From Albidovulum sediminicola (GTDB lineage: Bacteria > Pseudomonadota > Alphaproteobacteria > Rhodobacterales > Rhodobacteraceae): a stretch of 64,000 nt of DNA. Both the position numbers and the translations under genes were made by a program. The stretch covers positions 62,001-126,000 of the forward strand of contig NZ_JAOWLA010000006.1 in NCBI RefSeq assembly GCF_025751575.1. Direction: 5' to 3'. Below are positions 10,111 to 19,135 of the stretch, piece after piece (position 1 is the stretch's first letter; every line of letters begins with the position of its first letter). Below the pieces are notes generated by a model. The model did no database searches and was not told where the DNA came from. It saw nothing but the letters and a program-made list of their open reading frames with translations.

Positions 10111-11115
10111 TCAGCCGTCGAAGTTCACTTCTTCCATGATCCGGAGCGCGTCGGGGCGCAGCCGCGCAAGGTCCATCAGGTTCACGCTGTCGGGCGTGAA
10201 CGGCCCCCAGCTTTCGACAAGATCGGAGCTTGGGACGCCGGGCTTGACCGGGAACTCGTGGTTGATCTCGGCATAGATCTTCTGCGCCGCGTCCGAGGAC
10301 AGGTACTCCATAAGCTTCAGCGCGTCGTCATGGTGCGGCGCGGCCTTGGTCATGGCGACGCCCGAGACGTTCACATGCGTGCCGCCGTCCTTGAAGACCG
10401 GGTAGACGATGCGGACGCTGTCGGCCCATTCCTTCTGCTCGGGATCGGCCAGCATTTCGCCCATGTAGTAGGTGTTGCCGAGAGAGATGTCGCATTCGCC
10501 CGCCCAGATCGACTTGACCTGGCCGCGGTCGTTGCCCTCGGGCTTGCGGGCGAGGTTGGCGCGCAGGGCGGTGGCCCATTCCTTCGCGGCCTCTTCGCCG
10601 TCGTGCGCGATCACACCCGCCATCAGGCCAAGGTTGTAGTCATGCGTGCCGGGGCGGGTGCAGATGCGGCCCTGCCACTTCGGATCGGCCAGATCCTCAT
10701 AGGTGGTAACCTCGCCATCGGCCACGCGCTCCTTCGAGGCGTAGACGATCCGGGCGCGAGAGGTCAGGCCGAACCACTGGTTGCCGGGGTCGCGGAATTC
10801 CGCCGGGATATTCGCCGCAAGAACCTCGGATTCGACCGGCTGGGTCACGCCCGCGTCGACGATCTGCGCAAGCCGCGCAATGTCCACCGTCATCACCAGG
10901 TCGGCGGGGCTGCGGCTGCCTTCGGACACCAGGCGCTCCACCATCCCCTTGTCGACATAGGCCACATTGACCTCGATCCCGGTTTCCTGGGTGAAGGCGT
11001 CGAACAGCGGCTGCACAAGCTCCGGCTGGCGGTGCGAATAGACATTCACCTCTTGCGCGGCGGCGGGCAGGGCGATCGCCAGAAGCGGCAGCGACAGCAT
11101 CATAAGGGTCTTCAT
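10111..11115 (-). CDS. Fe(3+) ABC transporter periplasmic binding protein (FbpA/FutA-like)
   Basis: A 334-residue exported solute-binding protein. The N-terminus (MKTLMMLSLPLLAIALPAAAQ) is a Sec signal peptide with AAA-Q cleavage. The mature protein begins EVNVYSHRQPELVQPLFDAF, typical of ferric-binding proteins. It retains the paired tyrosines in GNTYYMGEML (near residue 220) that coordinate iron in this family. No permease or ATPase genes are adjacent on this strand, so the partner ABC components must be elsewhere or absent. A strong terminator follows. I looked for Fur, Irr or RirA-like boxes in the roughly 170 bases upstream and saw no convincing one. Confidence 0.9.
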   Translation of the reverse strand: MKTLMMLSLPLLAIALPAAAQEVNVYSHRQPELVQPLFDAFTQETGIEVNVAYVDKGMVERLVSEGSRSPADLVMTVDIARLAQIVDAGVTQPVESEVLAANIPAEFRDPGNQWFGLTSRARIVYASKERVADGEVTTYEDLADPKWQGRICTRPGTHDYNLGLMAGVIAHDGEEAAKEWATALRANLARKPEGNDRGQVKSIWAGECDISLGNTYYMGEMLADPEQKEWADSVRIVYPVFKDGGTHVNVSGVAMTKAAPHHDDALKLMEYLSSDAAQKIYAEINHEFPVKPGVPSSDLVESWGPFTPDSVNLMDLARLRPDALRIMEEVNFDG

Positions 11116-11288
11116 TTCCTGAGTCCTTTTGTCGGATAGTCTGCGCCCCTGTTGCGCGATCCTGTGCGCCCCGTCAATACCCGAGTGAAAAAATCAGATA
11201 ATTTTCGAAGCCCGCGACCCTCACGTCGCCGCGACATGCGCGCGCAGGCCATTGGCGCTGCCGCGGCAAGGCACTATGATCCGCCCTC

Positions 11289-13250
11289 ATGATAGCAGAG
11301 CTTGGCCATTTCACCCTCATCCTTGCCCTGGGCGTTGCCCTTGTGCAGGCCATCGTTCCCCTGATCGGCGCCTGGCGGGGCTGGCCCGGCTGGATTGCCG
11401 TCGCGGTTCCGGCCGCGAAGATCCAGGTGATCCTGATCGCCGCCGCCTTCGCGGCGCTGACGCATGCCTTCGTCACCTCGGACTTTTCGCTCCGGGTGGT
11501 GGTGGAGAACTCCCACACGCTCAAGCCCATGCTCTACAAGGTCGCGGGCGTCTGGGGGAACCACGAGGGCTCAATGCTCCTTTGGGTGCTGATCCTGGCA
11601 TTGTTCGGCGCGGCCGCCGCGGTCTTTGGCGGCGGGCTGCCTCCCCGGCTTCTGGCGCGGGTGCTCTCGGTGCAGGCGATGATCGGCGTGGCGTTTCTCG
11701 CCTTCGTCATCCTCACCTCCAACCCCTTCGACCGCGTGGGCTTGCCGCCCTTCGACGGGCATGACCTGAACCCGCTTCTGCAGGACCCCGGCCTCGCCTT
11801 CCATCCGCCGTTCCTCTACCTCGGCTATGTGGGGCTTTCGATGGCATTTTCCTTCGCCGTCGCCGCGCTGATCGAGGGGCGGGTCGATGCTGCCTGGGCG
11901 CGCTGGGTCCGTCCCTGGACGCTGGCGGCCTGGATGTTCCTGACCATCGGCATCGCGCTGGGGTCGTGGTGGGCCTATTACGAACTGGGCTGGGGCGGGT
12001 TTTGGTTCTGGGATCCGGTGGAAAACGCAAGCTTCATGCCCTGGCTTCTGGCGGCCGCGCTCCTGCATTCCGCGATCGTGGTGGAAAAGCGCGAGGCGCT
12101 GAAAAGCTGGACCATCCTCCTGGCGATCCTGGCCTTCGGCTTCTCGCTCATCGGGACCTTCATCGTCCGCTCCGGCGTGATCACCAGCGTCCACGCCTTT
12201 GCCAACGATCCGGAGCGGGGGGTATTCATACTTGCCATCCTCGCCATCTTCATCGGCGGGGCGCTTACGCTTTATGCCGCGCGGGCAAGCGCGCTTGAGG
12301 CGCGGGGCGTCTTCGGGGTGGTCAGCCGCGAATCCGCGCTGGTAATGAACAACGTGCTTCTGGCGGTCGCGGCCTTCGTCGTCTTCATCGGCACCGTCTG
12401 GCCGCTTTTCGCCGAGATGTTCTTTGACCGCAAACTGTCGGTCGGCGCGCCCTTCTTCGAAAAAGCCTTCACCCCCTTCATGGTGATCTTGGCTATCCTG
12501 TTGCCGGTCGGCGCGATCCTGCCCTGGAAGCGCGGCTCCGTCGCGAAGGTGCTGCGCCCGCTGGGCGGCGCGCTGGCCTTGGCGCTCGCCCTTGGCGCGC
12601 TTGCCTTCGCGATGCAGACCGGCAAGACCGCGCTGGCCCCGGTGGGCATCGCGCTGGGCGCATGGCTGGTCGCAGGCTCCGCGACCGAGCTTTGGCTGCG
12701 CGCGGGCCGCAACCCGAACCGCCTGCGGCGCCTGCCGCGCGCGGACTGGGGCAAGGCCGCCGCGCATTCCGGCCTTGGCATCGTCTTCATCGGCATTTCC
12801 ACTTTGATGGCCTGGAGCATCGAGGATATCCGGGTGGCCAAGGTCGGGGAGACGTTCGATCTTGGCGATTACTCCGTGACGCTCGCCGATGTCGAAAAGA
12901 CGCGGGGGCCGAACTACATGACGACCATGGCGACGATGGAGGTGGCGCTGCACGGCAAGCATGTCGCGACGCTCTACCCCGAGAAACGCTTCTATCCGGT
13001 CGCGAACATGCCCACGACCGAAGCCGCCATCGACAACGGCGTGTTCCGGGACCTCTACCTCGTGATCGGGGACGAACAGAAGAACGGCGGCTGGGCGGTC
13101 AGGACCTATGTCAAACCCTTTGCCAACTGGATCTGGGCGGGGTCCATCCTGATGGCGCTGGGCGGGCTTCTGAGCCTTTCGGACCGCCGCTACCGCGTGG
13201 CGGCGGGCGCGCGGCGCGGCGCCGTCGCGGCCGCCCAACCGGCGGAGTAG
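11289..13250 (+). CDS. ccmF: cytochrome c maturation protein CcmF
   Basis: A 653-residue polytopic haem lyase subunit of the System I cytochrome c maturation pathway. It works with CcmH (and CcmI) to attach haem from holo-CcmE to apocytochrome c at the periplasmic face. The tryptophan-rich haem-handling motif WGGFWFWDPVENASFMPW lies near residues 237-254. Further helices contain conserved histidines, and a soluble loop around 520-620 precedes the last helix. Start ATG 11289 (MIAELGHFTLILALG) is typical. ccmH follows after 5 bases; this pair corresponds to ccl1-ccl2 of Rhodobacter capsulatus. The other ccm genes are not in the window. Confidence 0.97.
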   Translation: MIAELGHFTLILALGVALVQAIVPLIGAWRGWPGWIAVAVPAAKIQVILIAAAFAALTHAFVTSDFSLRVVVENSHTLKPMLYKVAGVWGNHEGSMLLWVLILALFGAAAAVFGGGLPPRLLARVLSVQAMIGVAFLAFVILTSNPFDRVGLPPFDGHDLNPLLQDPGLAFHPPFLYLGYVGLSMAFSFAVAALIEGRVDAAWARWVRPWTLAAWMFLTIGIALGSWWAYYELGWGGFWFWDPVENASFMPWLLAAALLHSAIVVEKREALKSWTILLAILAFGFSLIGTFIVRSGVITSVHAFANDPERGVFILAILAIFIGGALTLYAARASALEARGVFGVVSRESALVMNNVLLAVAAFVVFIGTVWPLFAEMFFDRKLSVGAPFFEKAFTPFMVILAILLPVGAILPWKRGSVAKVLRPLGGALALALALGALAFAMQTGKTALAPVGIALGAWLVAGSATELWLRAGRNPNRLRRLPRADWGKAAAHSGLGIVFIGISTLMAWSIEDIRVAKVGETFDLGDYSVTLADVEKTRGPNYMTTMATMEVALHGKHVATLYPEKRFYPVANMPTTEAAIDNGVFRDLYLVIGDEQKNGGWAVRTYVKPFANWIWAGSILMALGGLLSLSDRRYRVAAGARRGAVAAAQPAE

Positions 13251-13255
13251 CGCGA

Positions 13256-13708
13256 ATGAAACGGATACTGCTGGCGTTCTTCCTTCTGGCCACGCCGGTT
13301 TTGGCGGTCCAGCCGGACGAAATCCTGTCCGATCCCGCGCTTGAGGCGCGGGCACGCGAGATTTCTGCGGTTTTGCGCTGCCCCGTCTGCCAGGGCGAGA
13401 CCATCGACGATTCCAATGCCCCGGTCGCGCGCGACCTGCGCCTTGTCGTGCGCGAAAGAGTGGTCGCGGGGGACACCGACGCGCAGGTGATCGACTATGT
13501 CGTCCAGCGCTTCGGAGAGTTCGTGCTTTTCGAACCCCAGGCGCGGGGGGCCAATATCATCCTCTGGGTCGCCGGGCCGGTGATGTTGCTGATCGCGCTG
13601 ATGGGTGCCGCGCTTTACCTGCGCCGCCGCGGGGCCGCGACCGAGGCCGCGCCCACGCCGCTCGATGAGGACGAGTCCCGGCGCCTTAAGGAAATCCTGA
13701 AGGAGTGA
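13256..13708 (+). CDS. ccmH: cytochrome c maturation protein CcmH (thioredoxin-like subunit)
   Basis: A 150-residue protein with an N-terminal signal peptide (MKRILLAFFLLATPVLA), the redox motif LRCPVCQ near residue 40 and the following GETIDDSNAPVARDLR, which is diagnostic for CcmH/Ccl2. A single C-terminal transmembrane helix (ILWVAGPVMLLIALMGAALYL) anchors the domain in the inner membrane. The two cysteines reduce the apocytochrome haem-binding thiols. The ATG at 13256 lies 5 bases after the ccmF stop, so the two are probably translated from one message. Length fits the short CcmH without a fused CcmI part. Confidence 0.96.
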   Translation: MKRILLAFFLLATPVLAVQPDEILSDPALEARAREISAVLRCPVCQGETIDDSNAPVARDLRLVVRERVVAGDTDAQVIDYVVQRFGEFVLFEPQARGANIILWVAGPVMLLIALMGAALYLRRRGAATEAAPTPLDEDESRRLKEILKE

Positions 13709-13775
13709 CGCACCGTTCCCCTTCCCCTTGCCGCCCCGCCCGCTAATCTGGCGCCGCCAGCAAGGGGAGGCGCAC

Positions 13776-14552
13776 ATGGCCTATCAGACGATCACAACCG
13801 AAACGGCCGAGGGGCTGAGCATCATTACCCTCACCCGGCCCGAGGTGATGAATGCGCTCAACACCCAGATGCGGGCGGAACTGACCGACGCGCTGCGCCG
13901 CGCCGCCGGTTCGTCGCGCTGCGTGGTGCTGACCGGCGCGGGGCGCGCCTTTTGCGCGGGCCAGGATCTGGGCGACCGGGCGCAGATCGCCGATATCGAC
14001 CTCGAACGCACGCTCAGGGACGAATACGAACCCATGCTGCGGGCGATCATCGACTGCCCGGTGCCGGTCATCGCGGCGGTGAACGGGGCCGCCGCCGGGG
14101 CGGGGGCGAACCTTGCGCTGGCGGCCGATGTGGTGATCGCTGCTGAAAGCGCCTTCTTCAGCCAGGCTTTCGCGCGGATCGGCCTGCTGCCGGATGCGGG
14201 CGGCACCTGGTGGCTGCCGCGTCAGATGGGATTCGCGAAGGCGATGGGGGCGGCGCTTTTCGCCGACCGCATCCCGGCACGGCAGGCCTCCGACTGGGGG
14301 ATGATCTGGGAATGCGTCCCTGATGCCGAGTTCGACGCCCATTGGCGCGCCCGCGCCGGGCATCTGGCCAACGGGCCGACCGTCGCCTATCGCAACATGA
14401 AGATCGCGCTGCGATCCGCGTGGGACCGCGACCTTGACGGCCAGCTGTCGCTGGAGGCGAAACTCCAGGGCGAATGCGGCATGACCAACGACTTCAAGGA
14501 GGGGGTGATCGCCTTCCTCGAAAAACGCCCCGCGAGTTTCGAGGGGCGCTGA
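13776..14552 (+). CDS. enoyl-CoA hydratase/isomerase family protein (PaaG-like)
   Basis: A 258-residue crotonase-fold protein. The first oxyanion-hole segment is AGAGRAFCAGQDL near residue 60. The second is NGAAAGAGANLALAADVVIA near 105-125, and GLLPDAGGTWWLPRQMG near 136 carries an aspartate in the position used by 1,2-epoxyphenylacetyl-CoA isomerase PaaG. The glutamate pair of true hydratases is not obvious, so isomerase or related chemistry is more likely than hydration. ATG at 13776 is preceded by AGGGGAGG. No other phenylacetate genes are in the window, so a role in that pathway is inferred only from similarity. Confidence 0.85.
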   Translation: MAYQTITTETAEGLSIITLTRPEVMNALNTQMRAELTDALRRAAGSSRCVVLTGAGRAFCAGQDLGDRAQIADIDLERTLRDEYEPMLRAIIDCPVPVIAAVNGAAAGAGANLALAADVVIAAESAFFSQAFARIGLLPDAGGTWWLPRQMGFAKAMGAALFADRIPARQASDWGMIWECVPDAEFDAHWRARAGHLANGPTVAYRNMKIALRSAWDRDLDGQLSLEAKLQGECGMTNDFKEGVIAFLEKRPASFEGR

Positions 14553-14705
14553 TAAGCCGCGGCGCTTTTCCGCACCACGCCCATGTCCCGGCTTGACCGG
14601 AACCCTTTCCCGCCCGAAGGTTGAACCAGAGGGCGCATGGCCCCTTGGCACGAGGGGCCGGCGATCCGCCGCACCCTCTTCAATGTGCCGAACGGGGAGG
14701 TATTC

Positions 14706-16631
14706 ATGCGTTGCATCACAGTCCTGGGCCCATCGCATTCGGGCAAGAGCGAGCTGGTCAAACAGCTCGCCAATCTCGACGGCAAGCCCGCGCGAAGTGA
14801 AAGCGCGGGCCATCTGTCGCTGACCCGTTTCGGCTTCATGGGCGAGGAGTGGTGTGCGATCGACATGGCTGGCGGGCCCGAGTTCGCGCGCATGGCGGGC
14901 GCGCCGCTTCTGGCCTCCGACGCGGCGGTGCTTTGCGTTTCTGCCGACCCGGAGGAGGCGGTCCTGGCCGCCCCCTGGCTCCGCGCGATCGAGGAATCGG
15001 GCGTGCCCTGCATGATCTTCATCAACCGGATGGACGCCCCGAAGGGCCGGGTACGCGACATCGTGGGGGCGCTTCAGGCCTATACCAATCACGCGATCGT
15101 CCTGCGCCAGATCCCGATCCGTGAGGGCGGGCAGATCGTGGGGGCGATCGACCTGATCTCCGAACGCGCCTGGCGCTACCGGGAGGGCCAGCCCTCCACC
15201 CTCGTTTCGATGCCCAAGGCGGAGGCGGAGCGCGAGCATGAGGCGCGCGCCGAGCTTTTGGAACACATGTCGGATTTCGACGACGCGCTTCTGGAGGAAC
15301 TGATCGAGGATCATGAGCCCGCGACCGGCGCGCTTTTCGCCATCGCCAAGCGCGAAACCCAGGACAGCGTCCTGATCCCCACCTTCCTCGGCGCGGCAAG
15401 CCACATGAACGGCGTCATGCGGCTGATGAAGGCGCTGCGCCACGAGGCGCCGCAGGTCGCGGCGCTCAAGGCCCGGCTGGGGGAGGGCACTGCGCTGGCC
15501 GTGGGTTTTCACGCCCAGAACCGCAAGCACCTTGGCAAATGTGTCTTCCTGCGCGCGCTCGACGATGGGGTCGCGGCGGGGGGCCAACTGGGCGGCGACA
15601 ACCTCGGCGGCCTTGTCGAGCTTGGCGGCAAGGGGCAGGCCGACCGGCTTGCCGCCGGAGAGGTCGCGGTGACGGTCAAGTCGGACCAGCTTGACGCGGG
15701 CAAGCTCTTTTCCGCCGCCGCCGCGCATGCGGCGCCCGCCTGGGCGGCGGGGTGCCCGCCCGCGCTGACGCGGATCGTGATGCCCGCGAACGAACGCGAC
15801 GAGGTGCGCCTGTCGGCGGCGCTGGCGCGGCTGGCAGAGGCCGACCCGATGCTGTCGGTCGGTCAGGACGCCGCGACCGGCCACGCCGCGATCCGCCTGC
15901 AAGGCCCGATGCATCAGCGCCAGACGCTGGCCGCGCTTTCGGACGACTTCGGGATCGAGGTCACGATCGACGCCCCCGCACCGCGCTACTGCGAGACGAT
16001 CTCGGCCCAGATCGACGAACACTATCGGCACCGCAAGCAGTCGGGCGGCGCCGGGCAATTCGCCGATGTCGCGCTGACGGTCGGACCGGTGACGCGCGGT
16101 GAGGGCTTCCGCTTCGGCGAGGTGGTGAAAGGGGGGGCGGTGCCGCGCAACTACATCCCCTCGGTCGAGGAAGGCGCGCGCGAGGCGCTCGACAAGGGAC
16201 CCTTGGGCTTCCCGGTCATCGATGTCGCGGTGACGCTGACCGACGGCAAGTCGCACGCGGTGGACAGTTCCGACTTCGCCTTCCGCACCGCAGGACGGAT
16301 GGGGGTGCGCGAGGCGCTGCAAAAGGCCGGCCCAGTGCTGCTGCAACCGATCGAGCGCGTCGATATCCACGTCCCCTCGGTCTATTCGGGCGCCATGGTT
16401 TCGCTCGTCTCGTCGATGAAGGGGCAGGTCCTGGGCTTCGACGCCGATCCGGGTTTCCGGGGCTGGGACATCTTCCGCGCGCTCATCCCCGCCTCCGCGA
16501 CCGAGGACCTGGTGATGGCGCTCGGCTCTTCGACGCAAGGCACGGCCTGGCATGAGGCGACCTTCGATCACTACGAGGAGATCTACGGCAAGGAGGCCGA
16601 GAAGATCAGCAAGGAACATGCGGCCGCGTGA
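14706..16631 (+). CDS. elongation factor G-like protein with degenerate G domain
   Basis: A 641-residue EF-G paralogue. Domains II-V look complete: YRHRKQSGGAGQFADV near residue 437 matches the domain IV signature, and the C-terminal part matches domain V. The G domain is unusual. The P-loop reads GPSHSGKS (8-15) and the NKxD equivalent is NRMD (107-110). However, only about 38 residues separate the P-loop from DMAGG (53-57), so the switch I/RGITI region is missing and the DTPGH catalytic histidine is replaced. Canonical translocase activity is therefore doubtful. ATG at 14706 follows GGGGAGG; an upstream ATG at 14637 is less likely. The gene follows the crotonase gene by about 150 bases on the same strand. 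Confidence 0.85.
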   Translation: MRCITVLGPSHSGKSELVKQLANLDGKPARSESAGHLSLTRFGFMGEEWCAIDMAGGPEFARMAGAPLLASDAAVLCVSADPEEAVLAAPWLRAIEESGVPCMIFINRMDAPKGRVRDIVGALQAYTNHAIVLRQIPIREGGQIVGAIDLISERAWRYREGQPSTLVSMPKAEAEREHEARAELLEHMSDFDDALLEELIEDHEPATGALFAIAKRETQDSVLIPTFLGAASHMNGVMRLMKALRHEAPQVAALKARLGEGTALAVGFHAQNRKHLGKCVFLRALDDGVAAGGQLGGDNLGGLVELGGKGQADRLAAGEVAVTVKSDQLDAGKLFSAAAAHAAPAWAAGCPPALTRIVMPANERDEVRLSAALARLAEADPMLSVGQDAATGHAAIRLQGPMHQRQTLAALSDDFGIEVTIDAPAPRYCETISAQIDEHYRHRKQSGGAGQFADVALTVGPVTRGEGFRFGEVVKGGAVPRNYIPSVEEGAREALDKGPLGFPVIDVAVTLTDGKSHAVDSSDFAFRTAGRMGVREALQKAGPVLLQPIERVDIHVPSVYSGAMVSLVSSMKGQVLGFDADPGFRGWDIFRALIPASATEDLVMALGSSTQGTAWHEATFDHYEEIYGKEAEKISKEHAAA

Positions 16632-16799
16632 ATGGGGCTGCCCGAAACGTCAGGACCTCCTGATCGAACGGACTGTCGCGCGGCAGGAATGGCCCGAGAG
16701 TGGATCGGACCAGGGGTCCCGACCTGATCTGCGGGGGTATGGCCTCTGCTCCCCCAAGGCGTGTGCAGGCCCGTCGCCGCAGCACCGGAGGGATTGGAG

Positions 16800-17669
16800 A
16801 TGACAGGTGTTTCAGTTCTGGGTCTCGGGCTCATGGGTTCAGCGCTCGCCAGTGCATGGGAAAGGTCGGGCTTCGATCTTTCGGTCTGGAATCGGTCGCA
16901 GGGCCGCTACGCGGAGCTTCCCGCCCGGGGCATGACCGCGACCGGAAGTGTCGCCGAGGCCGTCGCGGCGAGCCCCTTTGTCGTTCTGTGCGTCGATAAG
17001 CCGGATTCGGTCCAAGCGCTTCTCAATACTCCCGAGGTGGCGCCGCATCTTGATGGGAAAACCGTGATCCAATTGAGTACCTGCCTGCCAAGTCAGGCAG
17101 ACGAAGCGGAATGCTGGCTCCGGTCTCTTGGGGCGTCCTACCTCGACGGCGCGATACTTTGCGGACCGGCGGCCATTGGCACGAGCGACGGACAACTCCT
17201 CATTTGCGGAAAAGAGGAGGCCTACGCGCGCGCAAGGGATCTGATCGGCTGCCTCGGTGACGGGGTACAGTATCTGGGCGAGAATGTGAGAGCCGCCTCG
17301 ACCCTGGACCTTGCCTGGCTCTCCACGCGGTTTGGCAAGTTCATGGGCATGATCCATGCGGCCAATCTATGCCGGTCCCAGGACGTGGATCTATCGCAGT
17401 TCATGGCGCTGTTCCCGGACGACGCCCAGATCCAGCACCATGTCGGGACAATTCGAGACGGCAATTATGATGCGCCGAGCGCGACGCTGAAGGTCTGGTC
17501 CGCTTCCCTGGATCTGCTTGTCCGTCAGGCCGAGGACGCCGGGATCAATGCCGAGTTCCCGGAACATGTCGCCCTGTTCTTCGAGCGCGCAGCAAAGGCC
17601 GGGTATCAGGACGCGCATGTCATGTCGCTTTACAAGGTCATGCGCGACGCCGCGCGCCGTGATGTCTGA
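16800..17669 (+). CDS. NAD(P)-binding dehydrogenase, imine reductase/hydroxyacid dehydrogenase family
   Basis: A 289-residue protein with an N-terminal Rossmann motif GLGLMGSAL (residues 7-15), NRS at the ribose/phosphate loop near 32, and a helical C-terminal dimerisation domain. The segment DGAILCGPAAIGTSDGQLLICG near 115-135 and RAASTLDLAWL near 165 resemble imine reductase and 6-phosphogluconate dehydrogenase-like proteins, in which an Asp or Lys at the latter place takes part in catalysis. The substrate is unknown. ATG 16800 follows GGAGGGATTGGAG. Third-position base use looks less GC-biased than in the genes on either side, and it has about 170 bases of spacing on its left, which hints at a separately acquired gene. 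Confidence 0.78.
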   Translation: MTGVSVLGLGLMGSALASAWERSGFDLSVWNRSQGRYAELPARGMTATGSVAEAVAASPFVVLCVDKPDSVQALLNTPEVAPHLDGKTVIQLSTCLPSQADEAECWLRSLGASYLDGAILCGPAAIGTSDGQLLICGKEEAYARARDLIGCLGDGVQYLGENVRAASTLDLAWLSTRFGKFMGMIHAANLCRSQDVDLSQFMALFPDDAQIQHHVGTIRDGNYDAPSATLKVWSASLDLLVRQAEDAGINAEFPEHVALFFERAAKAGYQDAHVMSLYKVMRDAARRDV

Positions 17670-17710
17670 CGGATAGGCGGTTCAACTGCGATCCCTCTGC
17701 AAGGGACCTG

Positions 17711-17739
17711 AAAAAGAAAGGCCGCCCCGAAGGGCGGCC
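17711..17739 (-). terminator. intrinsic terminator of gltA
   Basis: Eight-bp GC stem GGCCGCCC/GGGCGGCC with a four-base CGAA loop (17720-17739), followed on the minus strand by TTTCTTTTT. It lies about 20 bases beyond the gltA stop and could also help stop the converging dehydrogenase transcript. Confidence 0.88.
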
Positions 17740-17761
17740 CGCTGTCGTATTGCTGGGGCGC

Positions 17762-19057
17762 TCAGCGCGCCTCGACCTCCGGGTAGTCGCGGCGGGTCGG
17801 CCCGACATAAAGCTGGCGCGGGCGGCCGATTTTCTGCTGCGGATCGGCGATCATCTCTTTCCACTGCGAGATCCAGCCGACGGTGCGCGACAGCGCGAAG
17901 ATCGGCGTGAACATCGAGGTGGGGAAGCCCATCGCCTCCAGGATGATGCCCGAATAGAAGTCAACGTTCGGATAGAGCTTCTTCTCGACGAAGTAGGGAT
18001 CCTCGAGCGCGATGCGCTCCAGTTCCTTGGCAACCTGGAGCAGCGGGTTGTTATGGACGCCCAGAAGGTCCAGCACCTCATCCGCCGATTCCTTCATGAC
18101 CTTCGCACGCGGGTCGAAGTTCTTGTAGACGCGGTGCCCGAAGCCCATCAGCCGGAACGGGTCCGACTTGTCCTTGGCGCGGCGGATGGCCTCGGGGATG
18201 TTCTCGACCGAGCCGATCTCGCGCAGCATCTCCAGGCAGGCCTGGTTGGCGCCGCCGTGGGCGGGGCCCCAAAGGCAGGCGATACCGGCAGCGATGCAGG
18301 CAAAGGGGTTCGCCCCCGAAGAGCCCGCAAGACGCACGGTGGAGGTGGAGGCGTTCTGTTCGTGATCCGCATGCAGCATCATGATGCGGTCCATCGCGCG
18401 CTCAAGCTCGGGACGGACAACATAGTCCTCACAGGGGACGTTGAAGCACATGTGGAGGAAATTACCCGCGTAGGAGAGCGAGTTCTTCGGGTAAACGAAG
18501 GGCTGGCCGATCGAATACTTGTAGGCCCAGGCCGCGATGGTCGGCAGCTTGGCGATCATCCGGATCGCGGCAACCTCGCGTTGCCAGGGGTCGGCGATGT
18601 CAAGGCTGTCGTGATAGAAGGACGACAGCGCTCCGACCACGCCGACCATGGTCGCCATCGGGTGGGCGTCGCGGCGGAACCCGCGGAAGAAGTACTGGAT
18701 CTGCTCGTGCAGCATCGTGTGCCGGGTCACGCGCCCCTCGAAGTCGACCATCTGGGCGGCGTTCGGCAGCTCTCCGTAAAGCAGCAGGTAGCAAACTTCG
18801 AGGAAGTGCGATTTTTCGGCCAGCTGTTCGATCGGGTAGCCGCGGTAGAGCAGCTCCCCCAGATCGCCGTCGATATAGGTGATCGAGCTGTCGCAGGCCG
18901 CGGTCGAGGTGAAGCCGGGGTCGTAGGTGAACACGCCGGCCTGGCCGTAGAGTTTTCGGATGTCGATCACGTCCGGGCCGGCGGTCGGCGTCAGCACGGG
19001 CAAGTCAAAGCTGTTGCCTTCGATGCTGATGGTTGCGGTCTTCTTCGTCTCGGCCAT
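17762..19057 (-). CDS. gltA: citrate synthase
   Basis: Type II citrate synthase of 431 residues, condensing acetyl-CoA and oxaloacetate at the entry to the TCA cycle. Catalytic features are in place: HADHEQNAS near residue 268-276, [10 protein letters not shown] near 305, [15 protein letters not shown] near 343 (catalytic His), and DVDFYSG-like NVDFYSGI near 402 (catalytic Asp). ATG at 19057 ([14 protein letters not shown]) is preferred over the in-frame ATG six codons earlier because GGAGAGGGA precedes it. It lies 78 bases downstream of gltX on the same strand; the gap holds a small CCGGT/ACCGG hairpin but no obvious terminator. Confidence 0.98.
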   Translation of the reverse strand: MAETKKTATISIEGNSFDLPVLTPTAGPDVIDIRKLYGQAGVFTYDPGFTSTAACDSSITYIDGDLGELLYRGYPIEQLAEKSHFLEVCYLLLYGELPNAAQMVDFEGRVTRHTMLHEQIQYFFRGFRRDAHPMATMVGVVGALSSFYHDSLDIADPWQREVAAIRMIAKLPTIAAWAYKYSIGQPFVYPKNSLSYAGNFLHMCFNVPCEDYVVRPELERAMDRIMMLHADHEQNASTSTVRLAGSSGANPFACIAAGIACLWGPAHGGANQACLEMLREIGSVENIPEAIRRAKDKSDPFRLMGFGHRVYKNFDPRAKVMKESADEVLDLLGVHNNPLLQVAKELERIALEDPYFVEKKLYPNVDFYSGIILEAMGFPTSMFTPIFALSRTVGWISQWKEMIADPQQKIGRPRQLYVGPTRRDYPEVEAR

Positions 19058-19135
19058 TTGCGTCCCTCTCCTCATGGTTCACCGGTTCAGGACCGGCGAA
19101 CGTGACCCTGTTGGCCGTTCCTCCCGATGCGGGGA

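Noticed and set aside
11116-11288. Fur, Irr or RirA-type iron box upstream of the iron-binding protein
   Set aside because: I found only loose TGA/TCA fragments and no convincing inverted repeat at standard spacing.
13743-16619. A 958-codon open frame on the minus strand opposite the crotonase and EF-G-like genes
   Set aside because: Its translation is Arg/His/Gly-rich without recognisable motifs and is a by-product of high third-position GC on the coding strand.
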